Assembly (NCBI GenBank): GCA_037190145.1 | Contig: JBBCJU010000007.1 | Coordinates: 62,001-126,000, forward strand | DNA length: 64,000 bases | Reading direction: 5' to 3' | Source of the DNA: 55-13 sp037190145 | GTDB lineage: Bacteria; Armatimonadota; Fimbriimonadia; Fimbriimonadales; Fimbriimonadaceae | Shown: piece after piece, positions 25,043-34,142 of the stretch | Numbering within the stretch: position 1 is the first letter of the stretch | Layout of the letters: every line of letters starts with the position of its first letter | The notes under the pieces: model-generated | Databases searched by the model: none | The model's input: only the letters and a program-made list of their open reading frames with translations | What the model was told of the DNA's origin: nothing | Translations under genes and position numbers: made by a program

Positions 25043-25924
25043 CTATAGACGATCTCTAAGATATTCTTCATTCTCATCTGTTCTGCGTAGCTCCTCGCGG
25101 GCTAATCGCTCCAATCTCATCTCTTCAAGGGCAGAGTCCATTGCGGACGAGTATCCCAATCGGTCTGAAATAGCGGCGGGCCTAGACTGCATATTCTCAA
25201 GGCCATCCGCAAGCTCTTTGAGAGCACGAATCTTTTCCTCACAATCTCGTGACGCCGCAGAAATGGTCTCTGGAAAACGATGCATCGTGGCGGCATGGTG
25301 AAGCACCGCAAAGATGGCTTCATCTGCGCCAGATCGCGCACTCTGAGAAATCTTAGCGAATGTAGAATCCGATTTCATTCCTTCTAAGATGCCAAACACT
25401 CGATTGTAGTGATGACAAGCAACCTCTAGGACATCATGAAGAGGCTTCGGCAAGACATCCTTTGCTGTCTTTGGAATCATCCCCCAATGCTTGCCCAACT
25501 GATGAAAAATGGTTTCACCATTCGACAACGGATTGGAGGGCTGCGAAGGGGTCTTCCCGTTCCAAATCGCGCCATAGCCCTGGCTAGAATTCCAACCGGT
25601 ATGAGTCTGCTTCATCAAATCGATAATGAAGGTGCGGGCTTCTGAACTTAACTTGGGTTCATTGGGAGCCTGCTGGAGTTTTCGCTTCAACGCGAGACCG
25701 ATTCCAACATTGATTCCGCCACCCACTAGTGGCCCAATCGCCCCGAACATGAGTCCCGCGATCCCGGATGCAATTCCCCCAATAAACATGCCAACACTCA
25801 AGGCACAGAGGGCAGCACCGACACCTATGTGCCAACCGAACGCCTGGCGTCCGTAATTGCCCATAACGATCTGACTCGCACGGTTTTGGAGAAAACGCTG
25901 GATGGACGATTGCCCGATATTCAC
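25043..25924 (-). CDS. Membrane protein of unknown function
   Basis: 293 residues. Two adjacent hydrophobic, glycine-rich segments lie at about 30-48 and 50-72 (FGAIGPLVGGGINVGIGLAL). They are preceded by a basic/amphipathic N-terminus and followed by a long helical, soluble region rich in acidic and Arg residues (EEMRLERLAREELRRTDENEEYLRDRL at the end, likely coiled coil). The glycine-rich membrane hairpin resembles bacterial glycine-zipper-like proteins, but no family is certain. Monocistronic on the minus strand. Confidence 0.6.
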   Translation of the reverse strand: MNIGQSSIQRFLQNRASQIVMGNYGRQAFGWHIGVGAALCALSVGMFIGGIASGIAGLMFGAIGPLVGGGINVGIGLALKRKLQQAPNEPKLSSEARTFIIDLMKQTHTGWNSSQGYGAIWNGKTPSQPSNPLSNGETIFHQLGKHWGMIPKTAKDVLPKPLHDVLEVACHHYNRVFGILEGMKSDSTFAKISQSARSGADEAIFAVLHHAATMHRFPETISAASRDCEEKIRALKELADGLENMQSRPAAISDRLGYSSAMDSALEEMRLERLAREELRRTDENEEYLRDRL

Positions 25925-25979
25925 GCTCTACAGTCTAGAGGTGAATCGGTGAGAAACCAAGAGAAACTGGCCTATCGGC

Positions 25980-26963
25980 CTAGGGAGTGCCAGGGACCGC
26001 AATATCTTTCAGCCCAAAGTATGGATCCTTGTAAGGAATCTTTAGGATTGTTTCCAAGACGGTATCTCGCGCTTGTTTTGGAGTTGGCAGGGCTTTTTCA
26101 CTGGCAAGCCAGAGATGTATCACGCCGCGCATCTGGGTGATATTTTGGCGTGAATCGGCCTTCAGAATCTCCTTACCCATCTGCTCAGGAGTTTTGTCAC
26201 CAATTGGCTGCCCGGTAGCCGTCATTGCAACTTGATTCGCCGTCATAGGGGTCAAGCTCGAATCCTCGATGTTTGCGGCGGATTGTAAAAAGATCGCGCG
26301 TTGAAGATCAGTGCTTGTAATCTCCTTCCCCTTCTCACCCGGATTTCTCCGAGCGCCCGCAAGATTTAGCACCGGCCCTTCTGCTGCGCCCTTAGAGAGA
26401 GTAGCTTTCATTGATCGTACACGGCGACCATTCGCCACATGCCAGGCATTAATTTCCTCTGAAGACTTCTTCGTCATCTTGATTGATTCCTGAATCGCCG
26501 GATAGAAATCTTCGCCTGTATAGACCCCGGGATAGGCATCCACCACCTTTCCATCGGTATTGCAGACGTACATCACCGCGTTACCACGCACGGTGCGTAC
26601 AACCTTTTTACCGTCGCCGAGATCAACGGTGATTTTGGGAACTTCACGAACCATTTCCCAAGCCGGAACCATGTCGTTCGTGACTAGATTCTTAAACTCA
26701 GGTTCCTTAAACAAAGTCGCTCGCAAAGTTCGAGCGTTTGCACAAGGCATATCTTCGTCAATCTTGCCAAACATGCTCAAGAAAAGAATCGGCTTACCCG
26801 TGGATTTCGCCTCCAGCTTAGCTTCCTCAAAGGAATCGTGCCACTCAATATCGTTAACCTCTGTTTTAGGAGCTTTCCCGCCGCCTAATGCGAGCGCAGC
26901 GGCCGACACGATGCCGAGCGCAAGAACGATATAAGAGCTTTGCCGAAGTGTCATGCATATCAC
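25980..26963 (-). CDS. Secreted thioredoxin-fold-like protein without CXXC
   Basis: 327 residues. N-terminal signal/TM segment (SYIVLALGIVSAAALALGG) is followed by IEWHDSFEEAKLEAKSTGKPILFLSMFGK (about 39-67), typical of thioredoxin-like proteins of the Thioredoxin_7/DUF255 kind. Where CXXC is expected it has DEDMPCANARTLRATLF, a single Cys, so it is unlikely to be a classical reductase. From about residue 180 a second helical region without recognised domain follows. Likely periplasmic, function unknown; redox activity should not be assumed. Start ATG 26954 is an equal choice. Confidence 0.5.
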   Translation of the reverse strand: MICMTLRQSSYIVLALGIVSAAALALGGGKAPKTEVNDIEWHDSFEEAKLEAKSTGKPILFLSMFGKIDEDMPCANARTLRATLFKEPEFKNLVTNDMVPAWEMVREVPKITVDLGDGKKVVRTVRGNAVMYVCNTDGKVVDAYPGVYTGEDFYPAIQESIKMTKKSSEEINAWHVANGRRVRSMKATLSKGAAEGPVLNLAGARRNPGEKGKEITSTDLQRAIFLQSAANIEDSSLTPMTANQVAMTATGQPIGDKTPEQMGKEILKADSRQNITQMRGVIHLWLASEKALPTPKQARDTVLETILKIPYKDPYFGLKDIAVPGTP

Positions 26964-27015
26964 CTAACGATAGTCCGACGAGAGCAAGTTCCTGTCGTTA
27001 CGGGAAAATGATTCA

Positions 27016-27055
27016 GAAAATAAAGAAAGGCGGCATCCAACCTGTGGATACCGCC
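27016..27055 (-). terminator. Rho-independent terminator of the beta-barrel gene
   Basis: On the minus strand GGCGGTATCC pairs with GGATGCCGCC (27029-27055; one G-T pair) and is followed by a T-rich tract TTTCTTTATTTT. It lies 24 bp past the stop at 27080. Confidence 0.75.
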
Positions 27056-27079
27056 TCATGCTTTGATAGATTGTTGGGT

Positions 27080-27649
27080 TTAGTTACCGAGAGGGAAATT
27101 CACACCGACAGTAAACGCATTGTTATCAACGCTGTTCAAAGATGGTCGCTGTCGGTAGAAAGCTTCCAACCAGAACTTCTGGACCTTGTATCGAAGACCA
27201 AAGTCGAATCCGAAGCCCCATCGGTTATCGTCATCGAAGTCATTCTCAAACTTGGTGTTGAAATAACCAGCTCGAACAATCGCTTCCAAACCAGCCGCAG
27301 CACCTGTTTGGCTGAGGGGGAAGTTATAGCCAACGTACAAGCCGTAGGACTGAGCTTTAAAACCGAAATCACCCTTGGAAGAGTCGCTGTATTCAGCACC
27401 GACGCTCAGATTGGATCCAAGCATGCCCTGGCCCATATTCGGCAGGGTGTACTCCGCGCCAACACCAAAGATGTTGTCTACCTTGACGTCATCCTTGAGA
27501 TCGCCAGTAGCAAAGCCATAGAATGCACGGATAGACCATTTGCCACCCGATAATGGGTTCTGCTGAGGAGCAGGCTTGGCAGGCTCAGTTGCGAGGGCAG
27601 CGGTAGCCAAAGCCGCCGCTGATACAAATAATGCTAATGTTTTCTTCAT
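27080..27649 (-). CDS. Outer-membrane beta-barrel-like protein
   Basis: 189 residues. Signal peptide MKKTLALFVSAAALATAALA with probable cleavage after ALA. The mature part is rich in alternating residues that fit membrane beta strands: WSIRAFYGFATGD, GVGAEYTLPN, SLYVGYNFPLS-like and GFGFDFGLRYKVQKFWLEAFY. The last residues, AFTVGVNFPLGN, end like a barrel strand, although the usual final Phe is not the last residue. Function is unknown; OmpA-like small porin or structural protein is plausible. ATG 27649 follows AAGGACGG, a good Shine-Dalgarno. Own terminator downstream. Confidence 0.65.
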   Translation of the reverse strand: MKKTLALFVSAAALATAALATEPAKPAPQQNPLSGGKWSIRAFYGFATGDLKDDVKVDNIFGVGAEYTLPNMGQGMLGSNLSVGAEYSDSSKGDFGFKAQSYGLYVGYNFPLSQTGAAAGLEAIVRAGYFNTKFENDFDDDNRWGFGFDFGLRYKVQKFWLEAFYRQRPSLNSVDNNAFTVGVNFPLGN

Positions 27650-27750
27650 TTTCCGTCCTTGGTCGCTCCAACTTCTTGCAGTTTCGAAGCGTTCAACGCA
27701 CAGTCTAGACCATGACGTACAGAATCGCAAGAGGCTACGTTAGGTCCCAC

Positions 27751-30300
27751 TTACTTCGACACCTCATACCAAGCCGTTTGATATTCAGGCCCAATCGTGA
27801 AAGATGTCTTACCCTCGGAGTACTTGACCGGAATCTCTTTGCCTCGCCGACCATTGCCGTCTAACACCCACACTTTTCGTGGACCGTCGGTCACCAGCGA
27901 AATCTCACATGGGATGCCCTCAACCAAAGAAGGGCCTTTCCCCCACTGGTCGCTGACCGATGTTCGATTCGCGTTCCAACCCATCCCCTGGTTCTCCGCC
28001 TTGCCCATCACTGTTAACAAAGCCCGAGCCGAGTTTTCGATCGATTTTGAATCTGTAGACGTCAACGTGAGTGATGCGAAACCGTTGCCAAAGCTCCCAA
28101 AATTGAACGTATTCTCTCGAAGATCTAGGCTCTGACCACCCACAAAACCAACGATGGACTTTGTTGCAGAGGCATCACCCAGGAACACCATCCCACCGGG
28201 CAGCTTTCTAGCCGAAGCAAAAGTTACGCCGCGAGTTGGTCGGTTAGTCACCTCAGCCGTCGTACCCGTCCCCTGCCGAATAGCCACTTTGGTTCTCAAA
28301 AGGTCAGGGACCTTGTCGCCCCACGCCTCCCAAGAGTTTCGGGGAGATTTCCAAGGTTCTGCCTGTGTGGTCAACAAAGCCCAATCAGGTGCAACCGGCA
28401 TCAAACCTTGCCGAAACGTAAGTGCTGCAGACGGGAAATAAGCCGCTTTTGCTGGATTCGAACCTACGGCAAAAAAGCCTTGAATCTTGTCGTTCTCATG
28501 CCCCGCTCCTGCATATCCGTAATCGAACGTATAGATCATGTCCCAATCCTGCAGGGCTGCAAAGTTAGCAAACAACGGCATCATTTCAGCTTGAAAATCA
28601 TTCGGGGCGGGGTGGCAATACTCGCTGATGGCATAGGGCTTGTTTGCAACCCGAAAAGTCGCCAGCCCTCCCAAAGCTCCCCATCCTTTCTCAAACTCAT
28701 TGACATGGGCGCGTTGCCCCACAACCCAGTTCTTGCCGTCCCATTCCGAGCCAGGAAAGTTGGGGTGTTGCCAATAGGCGTGATTGTCTGCAAACTCCAT
28801 ATTGGCTTCACGAGTCAAGCTCGTAAGTCCGCCCCACGCAATCTGCGTATCCACAATGTTGGCGTTTTTGAACCCAAGATCTTCGCGCAGGAACTTGCGC
28901 ATGTTGTTTGAATACGCGGTCTCTGTCTCGGTCAAGAAGCGCAGATAATCTTCCATCTGAGTCGCAGTCCCTCCTTCCGGAAGGTCAACCAACCCACGTT
29001 CTAGCGACTCACCCGAACCAAGAATGGCCCCTCCCAGCCCAGGCGAGACGGAAAGCTCCCTAATCTCTATCGTCCCGCGACAACTGCCCAAAGCAAAAGC
29101 AATGCGCGCATGGTCCTTCAATCCTCTCCCCGCCCGGAAACTAAACTTATAGTCCTGCCAATCCGTTTTCAACGGCACTTCGGGGTTCAAACCAAGGTTG
29201 CGCCAATCATCAACATCCAGGGTTGCGGATACGCGGACTGACTGCGCCTTACTCGAACGGGCTTTGAACCGTAAAGTGTAAGTGTCTCCCTCTTTCAGGT
29301 CGAGGCCCGTTACATGAGCTTGAACATGCCAATCAGGTCCGGCGTTTGAATTTACGGTTATCTTCAAAGGAGGCGCGAATCTGTCATTTGCCGATCCGTC
29401 GGGGCTCTCCGCCTTCACATCGCCATTGCTTTGATTTTCCCAACTCCATTTGCGAGTCCCCGTCACTATAGAGGGCCCATCGGGGGTTACTCCTTTGGAC
29501 CATGCCGCTAAAAGAGCAGCATCAGTGGAATATTTGGCCTTTAACCAATGGGTCCATATCCGTTTTACATTCGACAAGAATGGTTCAGGTAGGTTCCTTA
29601 ACCCCTCGCCAGGAACTTCGCCAGGCCAACCTACCAGCGAGTTTTCATTGTTGATCTCCACCACCATAATCGCGGGGTCTTCAGCGTAAGTTAAGCCGGT
29701 GTAGGGGTTCTTCCTACCAATCAGATCGCGCGCATACTGCTTCTGTAGCTCGATCATGCGCGTATCGATTTTATCGATCTTCTTGGCGTAATTGAACTTG
29801 ATATCCCGGACGGATGCCGGGAAGCCCATCTCTGGAATGTAGTTGCGAGTCGTCTGAAGGTTGATATTGCTGTAAATGCCCTTCTTCTTTAAAGCCGCGA
29901 TAAAGTAGTCCATGCGATCCACCGCATCGGGATCAAGTTCCAGATAAAGCTTCCCTGGCTTCCATATCATTCCGCCATCCTGCGCCCATGTGTTCTGCAA
30001 GTGGTGGAATCGAACGATATTGATCCCCAACTTCGCCATACGAGCCGCCACTTTGTCGGCGTCATCTTTGGGCGGAAACGCCATTTTCGCGGTCACATTC
30101 GTGCCGAAGAATCGGATACGACTCCCGGTTTTGGATTCAACAAACCGGCCATCTTTAGCAGTAATCCAACCATTCTTTCCGGCTGGCATTGCATTCAAAA
30201 AGCTGACATCAGTCGCGGTACCCGCCACGCTGTCATCCCACGGCACCACAAACGGAAACATCGGAGACTGTAAGGAAAGAGCAAGCAACGTCGCAAGCAT
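27751..30300 (-). CDS. Secreted multidomain glycoside hydrolase (GH5-like, with CBM)
   Basis: 849 residues. N-terminal secretion signal (MLATLLALSLQSPMF). Residues 45-300 resemble the start of a GH5/GH-A clan (beta/alpha)8 barrel: RFFGTNVTAKMAFP, LGINIVRFHHLQNTW and the acid/base motif VVEINNENSL (E215 or E219). A carbohydrate-binding beta-sandwich follows at about 300-415 (DTYTLRFKARSSKAQSVRVS), interrupting the barrel. The barrel resumes later with KPYAISEYCHPAPNDF, whose Glu is the likely nucleophile. A beta-rich tail completes it. It probably cleaves a plant or microbial polysaccharide outside the cell. Monocistronic; no neighbouring transporter, so the sugar is unknown. Confidence 0.8.
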   Translation of the reverse strand: MLATLLALSLQSPMFPFVVPWDDSVAGTATDVSFLNAMPAGKNGWITAKDGRFVESKTGSRIRFFGTNVTAKMAFPPKDDADKVAARMAKLGINIVRFHHLQNTWAQDGGMIWKPGKLYLELDPDAVDRMDYFIAALKKKGIYSNINLQTTRNYIPEMGFPASVRDIKFNYAKKIDKIDTRMIELQKQYARDLIGRKNPYTGLTYAEDPAIMVVEINNENSLVGWPGEVPGEGLRNLPEPFLSNVKRIWTHWLKAKYSTDAALLAAWSKGVTPDGPSIVTGTRKWSWENQSNGDVKAESPDGSANDRFAPPLKITVNSNAGPDWHVQAHVTGLDLKEGDTYTLRFKARSSKAQSVRVSATLDVDDWRNLGLNPEVPLKTDWQDYKFSFRAGRGLKDHARIAFALGSCRGTIEIRELSVSPGLGGAILGSGESLERGLVDLPEGGTATQMEDYLRFLTETETAYSNNMRKFLREDLGFKNANIVDTQIAWGGLTSLTREANMEFADNHAYWQHPNFPGSEWDGKNWVVGQRAHVNEFEKGWGALGGLATFRVANKPYAISEYCHPAPNDFQAEMMPLFANFAALQDWDMIYTFDYGYAGAGHENDKIQGFFAVGSNPAKAAYFPSAALTFRQGLMPVAPDWALLTTQAEPWKSPRNSWEAWGDKVPDLLRTKVAIRQGTGTTAEVTNRPTRGVTFASARKLPGGMVFLGDASATKSIVGFVGGQSLDLRENTFNFGSFGNGFASLTLTSTDSKSIENSARALLTVMGKAENQGMGWNANRTSVSDQWGKGPSLVEGIPCEISLVTDGPRKVWVLDGNGRRGKEIPVKYSEGKTSFTIGPEYQTAWYEVSK

Positions 30301-30352
30301 GATTTAACAATATATCACTCTTATCTCTTGTTCGGATTGAGAAATTGGCGGC

Positions 30353-30358
30353 TACAAT
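30353..30358 (+). promoter_or_regulatory. -10 box TACAAT, 5 nt before the 30364 gene
   Basis: GCTACAATC again, with 5 nt to the ATG at 30364 and no Shine-Dalgarno. This favours 30364 over the in-frame upstream start at 30328. Confidence 0.5.
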
Positions 30359-30363
30359 CGGCT

Positions 30364-30642
30364 ATGCAGTGGACTCCCACAGATCAGTTCGGGAACTTAT
30401 GTATCGGTGAATCAAACGCTCAAAGCCTGGAGGAGCTGAGAATTGATTTGGAATCACTTATCATCGAACTGAAGGATAGAGCGGGAGATAACTATAAAAT
30501 CACGGTTGACTGGGAATATTCAGAGATCAATGGTCCAGATCCTGACCGTGTCTCACACATCCTGCGAGTCCCTTGGCTAGAAGGCAAGTCTGTTGAGCTT
30601 GCCGAAGATATAAATGTCTTAATTGCAAGTCTTCATGCTTAG
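30364..30642 (+). CDS. Small hypothetical protein
   Basis: 92 residues from the ATG at 30364. Acidic, soluble, helix-rich around residues 20-40 (SLEELRIDLESLIIELKDRA). No known domain. ATG at 30328 would add 12 residues but lies upstream of the TACAAT box. The gene sits 63 bp from the divergent glycoside hydrolase and convergent with the YcxB-like gene. Confidence 0.55.
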   Translation: MQWTPTDQFGNLCIGESNAQSLEELRIDLESLIIELKDRAGDNYKITVDWEYSEINGPDPDRVSHILRVPWLEGKSVELAEDINVLIASLHA

Positions 30643-30650
30643 GCAAAGCC

Positions 30651-31172
30651 TCAGCGTGGAATACGCGATAGAAACTCGCTCTCCGCATTCGCATCTTGCA
30701 GTGGTTTTCGAAAGACGACAAAGGGCTGGTTTGACTCATACGAAATTTGGAAAGCTCCTGGGGTTTCGTACTCAAGTTTTATAGTGTTCCAGGGAATAAA
30801 GACGCGGAAGCCGGACTGGCGGGTCACTTCAAAGCCTTCATCGGTGATCCGGCAAGTCGCTTGTTCTTTGCCTCGAACTGACTTGATCTCCTCATTCACC
30901 GTGTTGACCACATATGTCCATACACAATAGATTCCGGCAAGCAACGCAAAAGCCAGTGCCAGTAATAAGGCACGATTGATCCCAAAAATCGGCGATCCTA
31001 CGAACCAAACGGCATAGAAGAATAGGAACACCAAAAACGCCAAGAGCCCTGCCAACAAACCCGCCAAAACAATCCGCTTCCATTGCTTTGTCCGACGAAC
31101 TGCCATGTGCTTTTGAAAGACAACCGGATCAAATACTGACGAGTAAATAATATCCGTTTTAGGTGTATCCAC
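30651..31172 (-). CDS. YcxB-like membrane protein
   Basis: 173 residues. Two hydrophobic helices at about 33-53 (IVLAGLLAGLLAFLVFLFF) and 66-88 (ALLLALAFALLAGIYCVW) are followed by a C-terminal beta-rich domain (CRITDEGFEVTRQSGFRVFIPWNTI) as in YcxB/PH-like proteins. The N-terminal part (IIYSSVFDPVVFQKHMAVRR) also fits. The soluble part likely faces the cytoplasm. Function in the family is unknown. Divergent from the small membrane protein at 31245. Confidence 0.68.
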   Translation of the reverse strand: MDTPKTDIIYSSVFDPVVFQKHMAVRRTKQWKRIVLAGLLAGLLAFLVFLFFYAVWFVGSPIFGINRALLLALAFALLAGIYCVWTYVVNTVNEEIKSVRGKEQATCRITDEGFEVTRQSGFRVFIPWNTIKLEYETPGAFQISYESNQPFVVFRKPLQDANAESEFLSRIPR

Positions 31173-31244
31173 TACGGAGACATCTTAGCAATGTTAGGTT
31201 TACTGCGCAACCCGCAGGTTTCAAGCTCCGTTTCGGTATGTAAG

Positions 31245-31481
31245 ATGGAATTCGTCAAGCTTCTCTTTGCCATTCTCTTCGGGCTCGCCGGATTTGTGGG
31301 CTCCGTCATCATCCTCATTGAAGCCTTTAAAGACGAGATTTGGAAGGGCATTCTGGCACTTCTTTGTGGCTTGTACCTCATCTGGTTTGCCCTCTTTGAC
31401 TTTGATCATGAGCATAAGTGGCTCATTATTCTTCTGTCCCTTTTCGGCAGCGGAATTGCGGCCGGAATTCTTGCGCTGTAG
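31245..31481 (+). CDS. Small inner-membrane protein, three helices
   Basis: 78 residues from ATG 31245. Three hydrophobic segments: about 4-24 (VKLLFAILFGLAGFVGSVII), 33-49 and 57-78 (WLIILLSLFGSGIAAGILAL). No known domain. The frame is open upstream to 31191 (MLGLLRNP), but 31245 gives a compact membrane protein. It precedes proS by 33 bp and may share its transcript. Confidence 0.5.
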   Translation: MEFVKLLFAILFGLAGFVGSVIILIEAFKDEIWKGILALLCGLYLIWFALFDFDHEHKWLIILLSLFGSGIAAGILAL

Positions 31482-31514
31482 ATTCTCGCGGGCATATGCC
31501 AAAATGGACGCTCC

Positions 31515-33035
31515 ATGAGCAAAGATTTCGGCATCACAGCCCGCGGCGAAAACTACGCCGAGTGGTACAACGAACTGGTCCTGAAAGCTGACCTAGCGGA
31601 GAACTCTCCCGTGCGCGGCTGTATGGTCATCAAGCCGCATGGATACGCCATGTGGGAGTTGATGCAGCAAGGCTTGGACGGACTCTTCAAAGCAACCGGT
31701 CACGTCAACGCCTACTTTCCTTTGTTCATCCCCAAATCGTTCTTCGAGAAAGAAGCCGAGCACGTTGAAGGGTTTGCAAAAGAGTGCGCGGTTGTAACCC
31801 ATTACCGCCTCAAAGCAAATCCAGATGGACCAGGACTCATCCCAGATCCTGAAGCCGAGTTGGAAGAGCCCCTCATCATCCGCCCGACCAGCGAAACAAT
31901 CATTTGGAACACTTATAAGAAATGGATTCAGAGCTATCGCGACCTGCCACTGCTCATCAATCAGTGGGCAAATGTTGTTCGATGGGAAATGCGAACTCGC
32001 TTGTTCCTTCGCTCCGCCGAGTTCCTTTGGCAAGAAGGACACACCGCACATGCCACGTACGATGAGGCAGAAGAAGAAGCGTTGACCATTCTTCACCAGT
32101 GCTACGGCCGGTTTGTAGAAGAGTGGATGGCCGTACCCGTTATCAAGGGTGTCAAGAGCGACGGCGAAAAGTTTGCCGGGGCCGATCACACCTATACGAT
32201 GGAGGCCATGACGCAAGACTTACGCTCCATCCAAGCCGGAACCTCTCACCATCTGGGTCAAAACTTTGCCAAAGCTTTTGATGTCACTTTCCAGTCCAAT
32301 GAGGGCAAGCTAGAGCACGTGTACGCAACCTCTTGGGGAGTTTCCACACGCCTTATTGGAACGCTCATCATGGCTCACAGCGATGATAAAGGCTTAGTTG
32401 CACCGCCGAGATTGGCCCCCGTCCAAGTGGTCATTATCCCAATGGGTCGCGATGAAGAAACTCGCGCAAAAACCGTAGGGGCATCGGAAAGGTTAGCGCA
32501 GACCCTTCGCGATCAAAGTATGGGTGGCCTACCTATCCGTGTCAAAGTCGATAAGCGAGAAAAAGAAAGCCCAGGGTTCAAATACAATTATTGGGAATTG
32601 CGCGGAGCCTGTGTCCGCGTAGAGATCGGTCCACGAGACTTAGAAGCTGGGACAGTGATGGTTTCTCGCCGAGACTCCGGAGATAAGCAATCCCTAACTT
32701 TTGATGACGACCTAACTTCCAAGCTTGTGGACCTTCTGGAAGATATGCAAAAAGATCTCTATGATCGAGCATTGGCTTTTCGGGAAGCAAATACCCATCG
32801 AGTCGATACATGGGAAGAGTTCCAAAAGCAGTTCGAAGGCGAAGGCGGCGGCGGTTTTGTACTCGCTCACTGGGACGGAACTCAGGAGACCGAAGATGCC
32901 ATTTCCGCTCAAACAAAAGCTACGATTCGGTGTATCCCCTTACAACCTTTGCATCCCGAAGATGACAAACCAGGCGTATGTGTGTATAGCGGAAAACCAA
33001 GCGCAAAGCGAGTGATCTTCGCAAAGGCATATTAA
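31515..33035 (+). CDS. proS: Prolyl-tRNA synthetase (ProRS type 3)
   Basis: 506 residues, a length typical of the shorter ProRS type without an insertion (editing) domain. Class II motifs are present: motif 1 around VNAYFPLFIPKSFF, motif 2 WEMRTRLFLRSAEFLWQEG (Arg binding ATP), and motif 3 in the HHLGQNFAKAF to GTSHHLGQN/'WGVSTRLIG' segment. The C-terminal anticodon-binding domain spans residues 290-400 (APVQVVIIPMG), and the end carries the Zn-like/C-terminal domain (KRVIFAKAY). It charges tRNA-Pro with proline. The type-3 form is shared with archaea, eukaryotes and several deep bacterial lineages. GT9 genes follow after a hairpin. Confidence 0.93.
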   Translation: MSKDFGITARGENYAEWYNELVLKADLAENSPVRGCMVIKPHGYAMWELMQQGLDGLFKATGHVNAYFPLFIPKSFFEKEAEHVEGFAKECAVVTHYRLKANPDGPGLIPDPEAELEEPLIIRPTSETIIWNTYKKWIQSYRDLPLLINQWANVVRWEMRTRLFLRSAEFLWQEGHTAHATYDEAEEEALTILHQCYGRFVEEWMAVPVIKGVKSDGEKFAGADHTYTMEAMTQDLRSIQAGTSHHLGQNFAKAFDVTFQSNEGKLEHVYATSWGVSTRLIGTLIMAHSDDKGLVAPPRLAPVQVVIIPMGRDEETRAKTVGASERLAQTLRDQSMGGLPIRVKVDKREKESPGFKYNYWELRGACVRVEIGPRDLEAGTVMVSRRDSGDKQSLTFDDDLTSKLVDLLEDMQKDLYDRALAFREANTHRVDTWEEFQKQFEGEGGGGFVLAHWDGTQETEDAISAQTKATIRCIPLQPLHPEDDKPGVCVYSGKPSAKRVIFAKAY

Positions 33036-33041
33036 GACAAA

Positions 33042-33076
33042 TCTGGCTCTCAACAGGGTGCGAATTGAGGGCCAGA
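33042..33076 (+). terminator. Hairpin after proS, T-run weak
   Basis: TCTGGCTCTCAA (33042-33053) pairs with TTGAGGGCCAGA (33065-33076) with one G-T pair. It is not followed by a T-run on either strand, so it could be a Rho-dependent stop site, a processing site, or only a stable stem. Confidence 0.35.
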
Positions 33077-33125
33077 ACAGATCGCTAAGCCAAACCCGGA
33101 CCGTAGCTTGTAAACTCTGCCCTTG

Positions 33126-34142
33126 ATGAAGCGCTACCAAGGTGAAAGCCTGCCCAGTAACCCCCGTATAGCGGTAATCGCTAACGATGCGCTGGGCAAT
33201 TTCGTGGCCGCCACCCCGCTTCTTCAAATGCTTCGCGCGAAATGGCCGGATAGCCATATCCACTATCTTGGCGGACGACGTACAGCAGAGCTACAGGACA
33301 ACTCGGACTTGGCTGATGTTTCAAGCTACTTGCATGGGTCGGACTTTCGAGCCTCTGCCCAACATATCACTCAGCTAGACCCCTTCAATCTCATCGTCAA
33401 TCTTGAACAACAGACCATTGCACGGGCAACCGTTTCCTTACTTTCAGACGAAGATAGCTTTGTGGTTGGTCCAGCAATGAATTCTGATGGACGCGGCGAA
33501 CTGGCGTATGCCGATGATGAAGTAGGGCGACTGGCCGCGGACAAAAACTGGCTTGCCGAAGGTACTTCAGAGCGATATTCCTTCCTAGATTCTGGGTTTA
33601 TTGGCGAGATATTCTGCCGCCTCTGCTACCTAGATGGCCCCATCCCTACGTACAAAGTCCCCCGTGCAGAGCCGAATTTCGATATCCCTGATGTCCTTAT
33701 CGCTACCGCCGCCAGCCTTCCAGAAAAGCTTTGGCCCATTGAAAAGTGGATTCAAACCATCCAATCAATTCAATCTCGCAATCCAGAAATACGGGTTGGC
33801 TTACTAGGAGCAAAACCAAGCGAGCAAGGCAAACATTGGAAAGGAGCTGATGAAGAGGAAAAGCTGATTTCTGCAGGTGTGGAAGATCTTCGAGGGCTGT
33901 TCACCCTCCCCCAAGTAGTCGGAGCCCTGGGCAAAGCCCGCGCCGTCCTTACCATCGATAATGGAATTCTTCACCTTGCAACTGCGGCCGGGACTCCGAC
34001 CATCGGCCTTTTCCGCCATGGTATCCACCGACTTTGGGCTCCTCCGTTCCGTAACTTGACCGTTCTCACTCCCGGTGAAGGTCGACAGGTTGCCGAAATC
34101 CCAATTGAAACCGTTCAGGAGGCCTTAGTGCGTGCACTTTGA
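33126..34142 (+). CDS. Glycosyltransferase family 9 (heptosyltransferase-like)
   Basis: 338 residues from ATG 33126, which follows TAAACT at 33111-33116 by 9 nt (a TTG at 33123 is an alternative). GT-B fold: N-terminal Rossmann block DALGNFVAATPLLQMLRAKW (the 'GD/N' loop) with HIHYLGGRR, and C-terminal sugar-nucleotide site VLTIDNGILHLATAAGTPTI, where most GT9 have 'DTGLMHLA'. It likely transfers heptose or another sugar to lipid A-core or to a surface glycan on the cytoplasmic face. Overlaps the next GT9 by 11 nt. Confidence 0.88.
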   Translation: MKRYQGESLPSNPRIAVIANDALGNFVAATPLLQMLRAKWPDSHIHYLGGRRTAELQDNSDLADVSSYLHGSDFRASAQHITQLDPFNLIVNLEQQTIARATVSLLSDEDSFVVGPAMNSDGRGELAYADDEVGRLAADKNWLAEGTSERYSFLDSGFIGEIFCRLCYLDGPIPTYKVPRAEPNFDIPDVLIATAASLPEKLWPIEKWIQTIQSIQSRNPEIRVGLLGAKPSEQGKHWKGADEEEKLISAGVEDLRGLFTLPQVVGALGKARAVLTIDNGILHLATAAGTPTIGLFRHGIHRLWAPPFRNLTVLTPGEGRQVAEIPIETVQEALVRAL

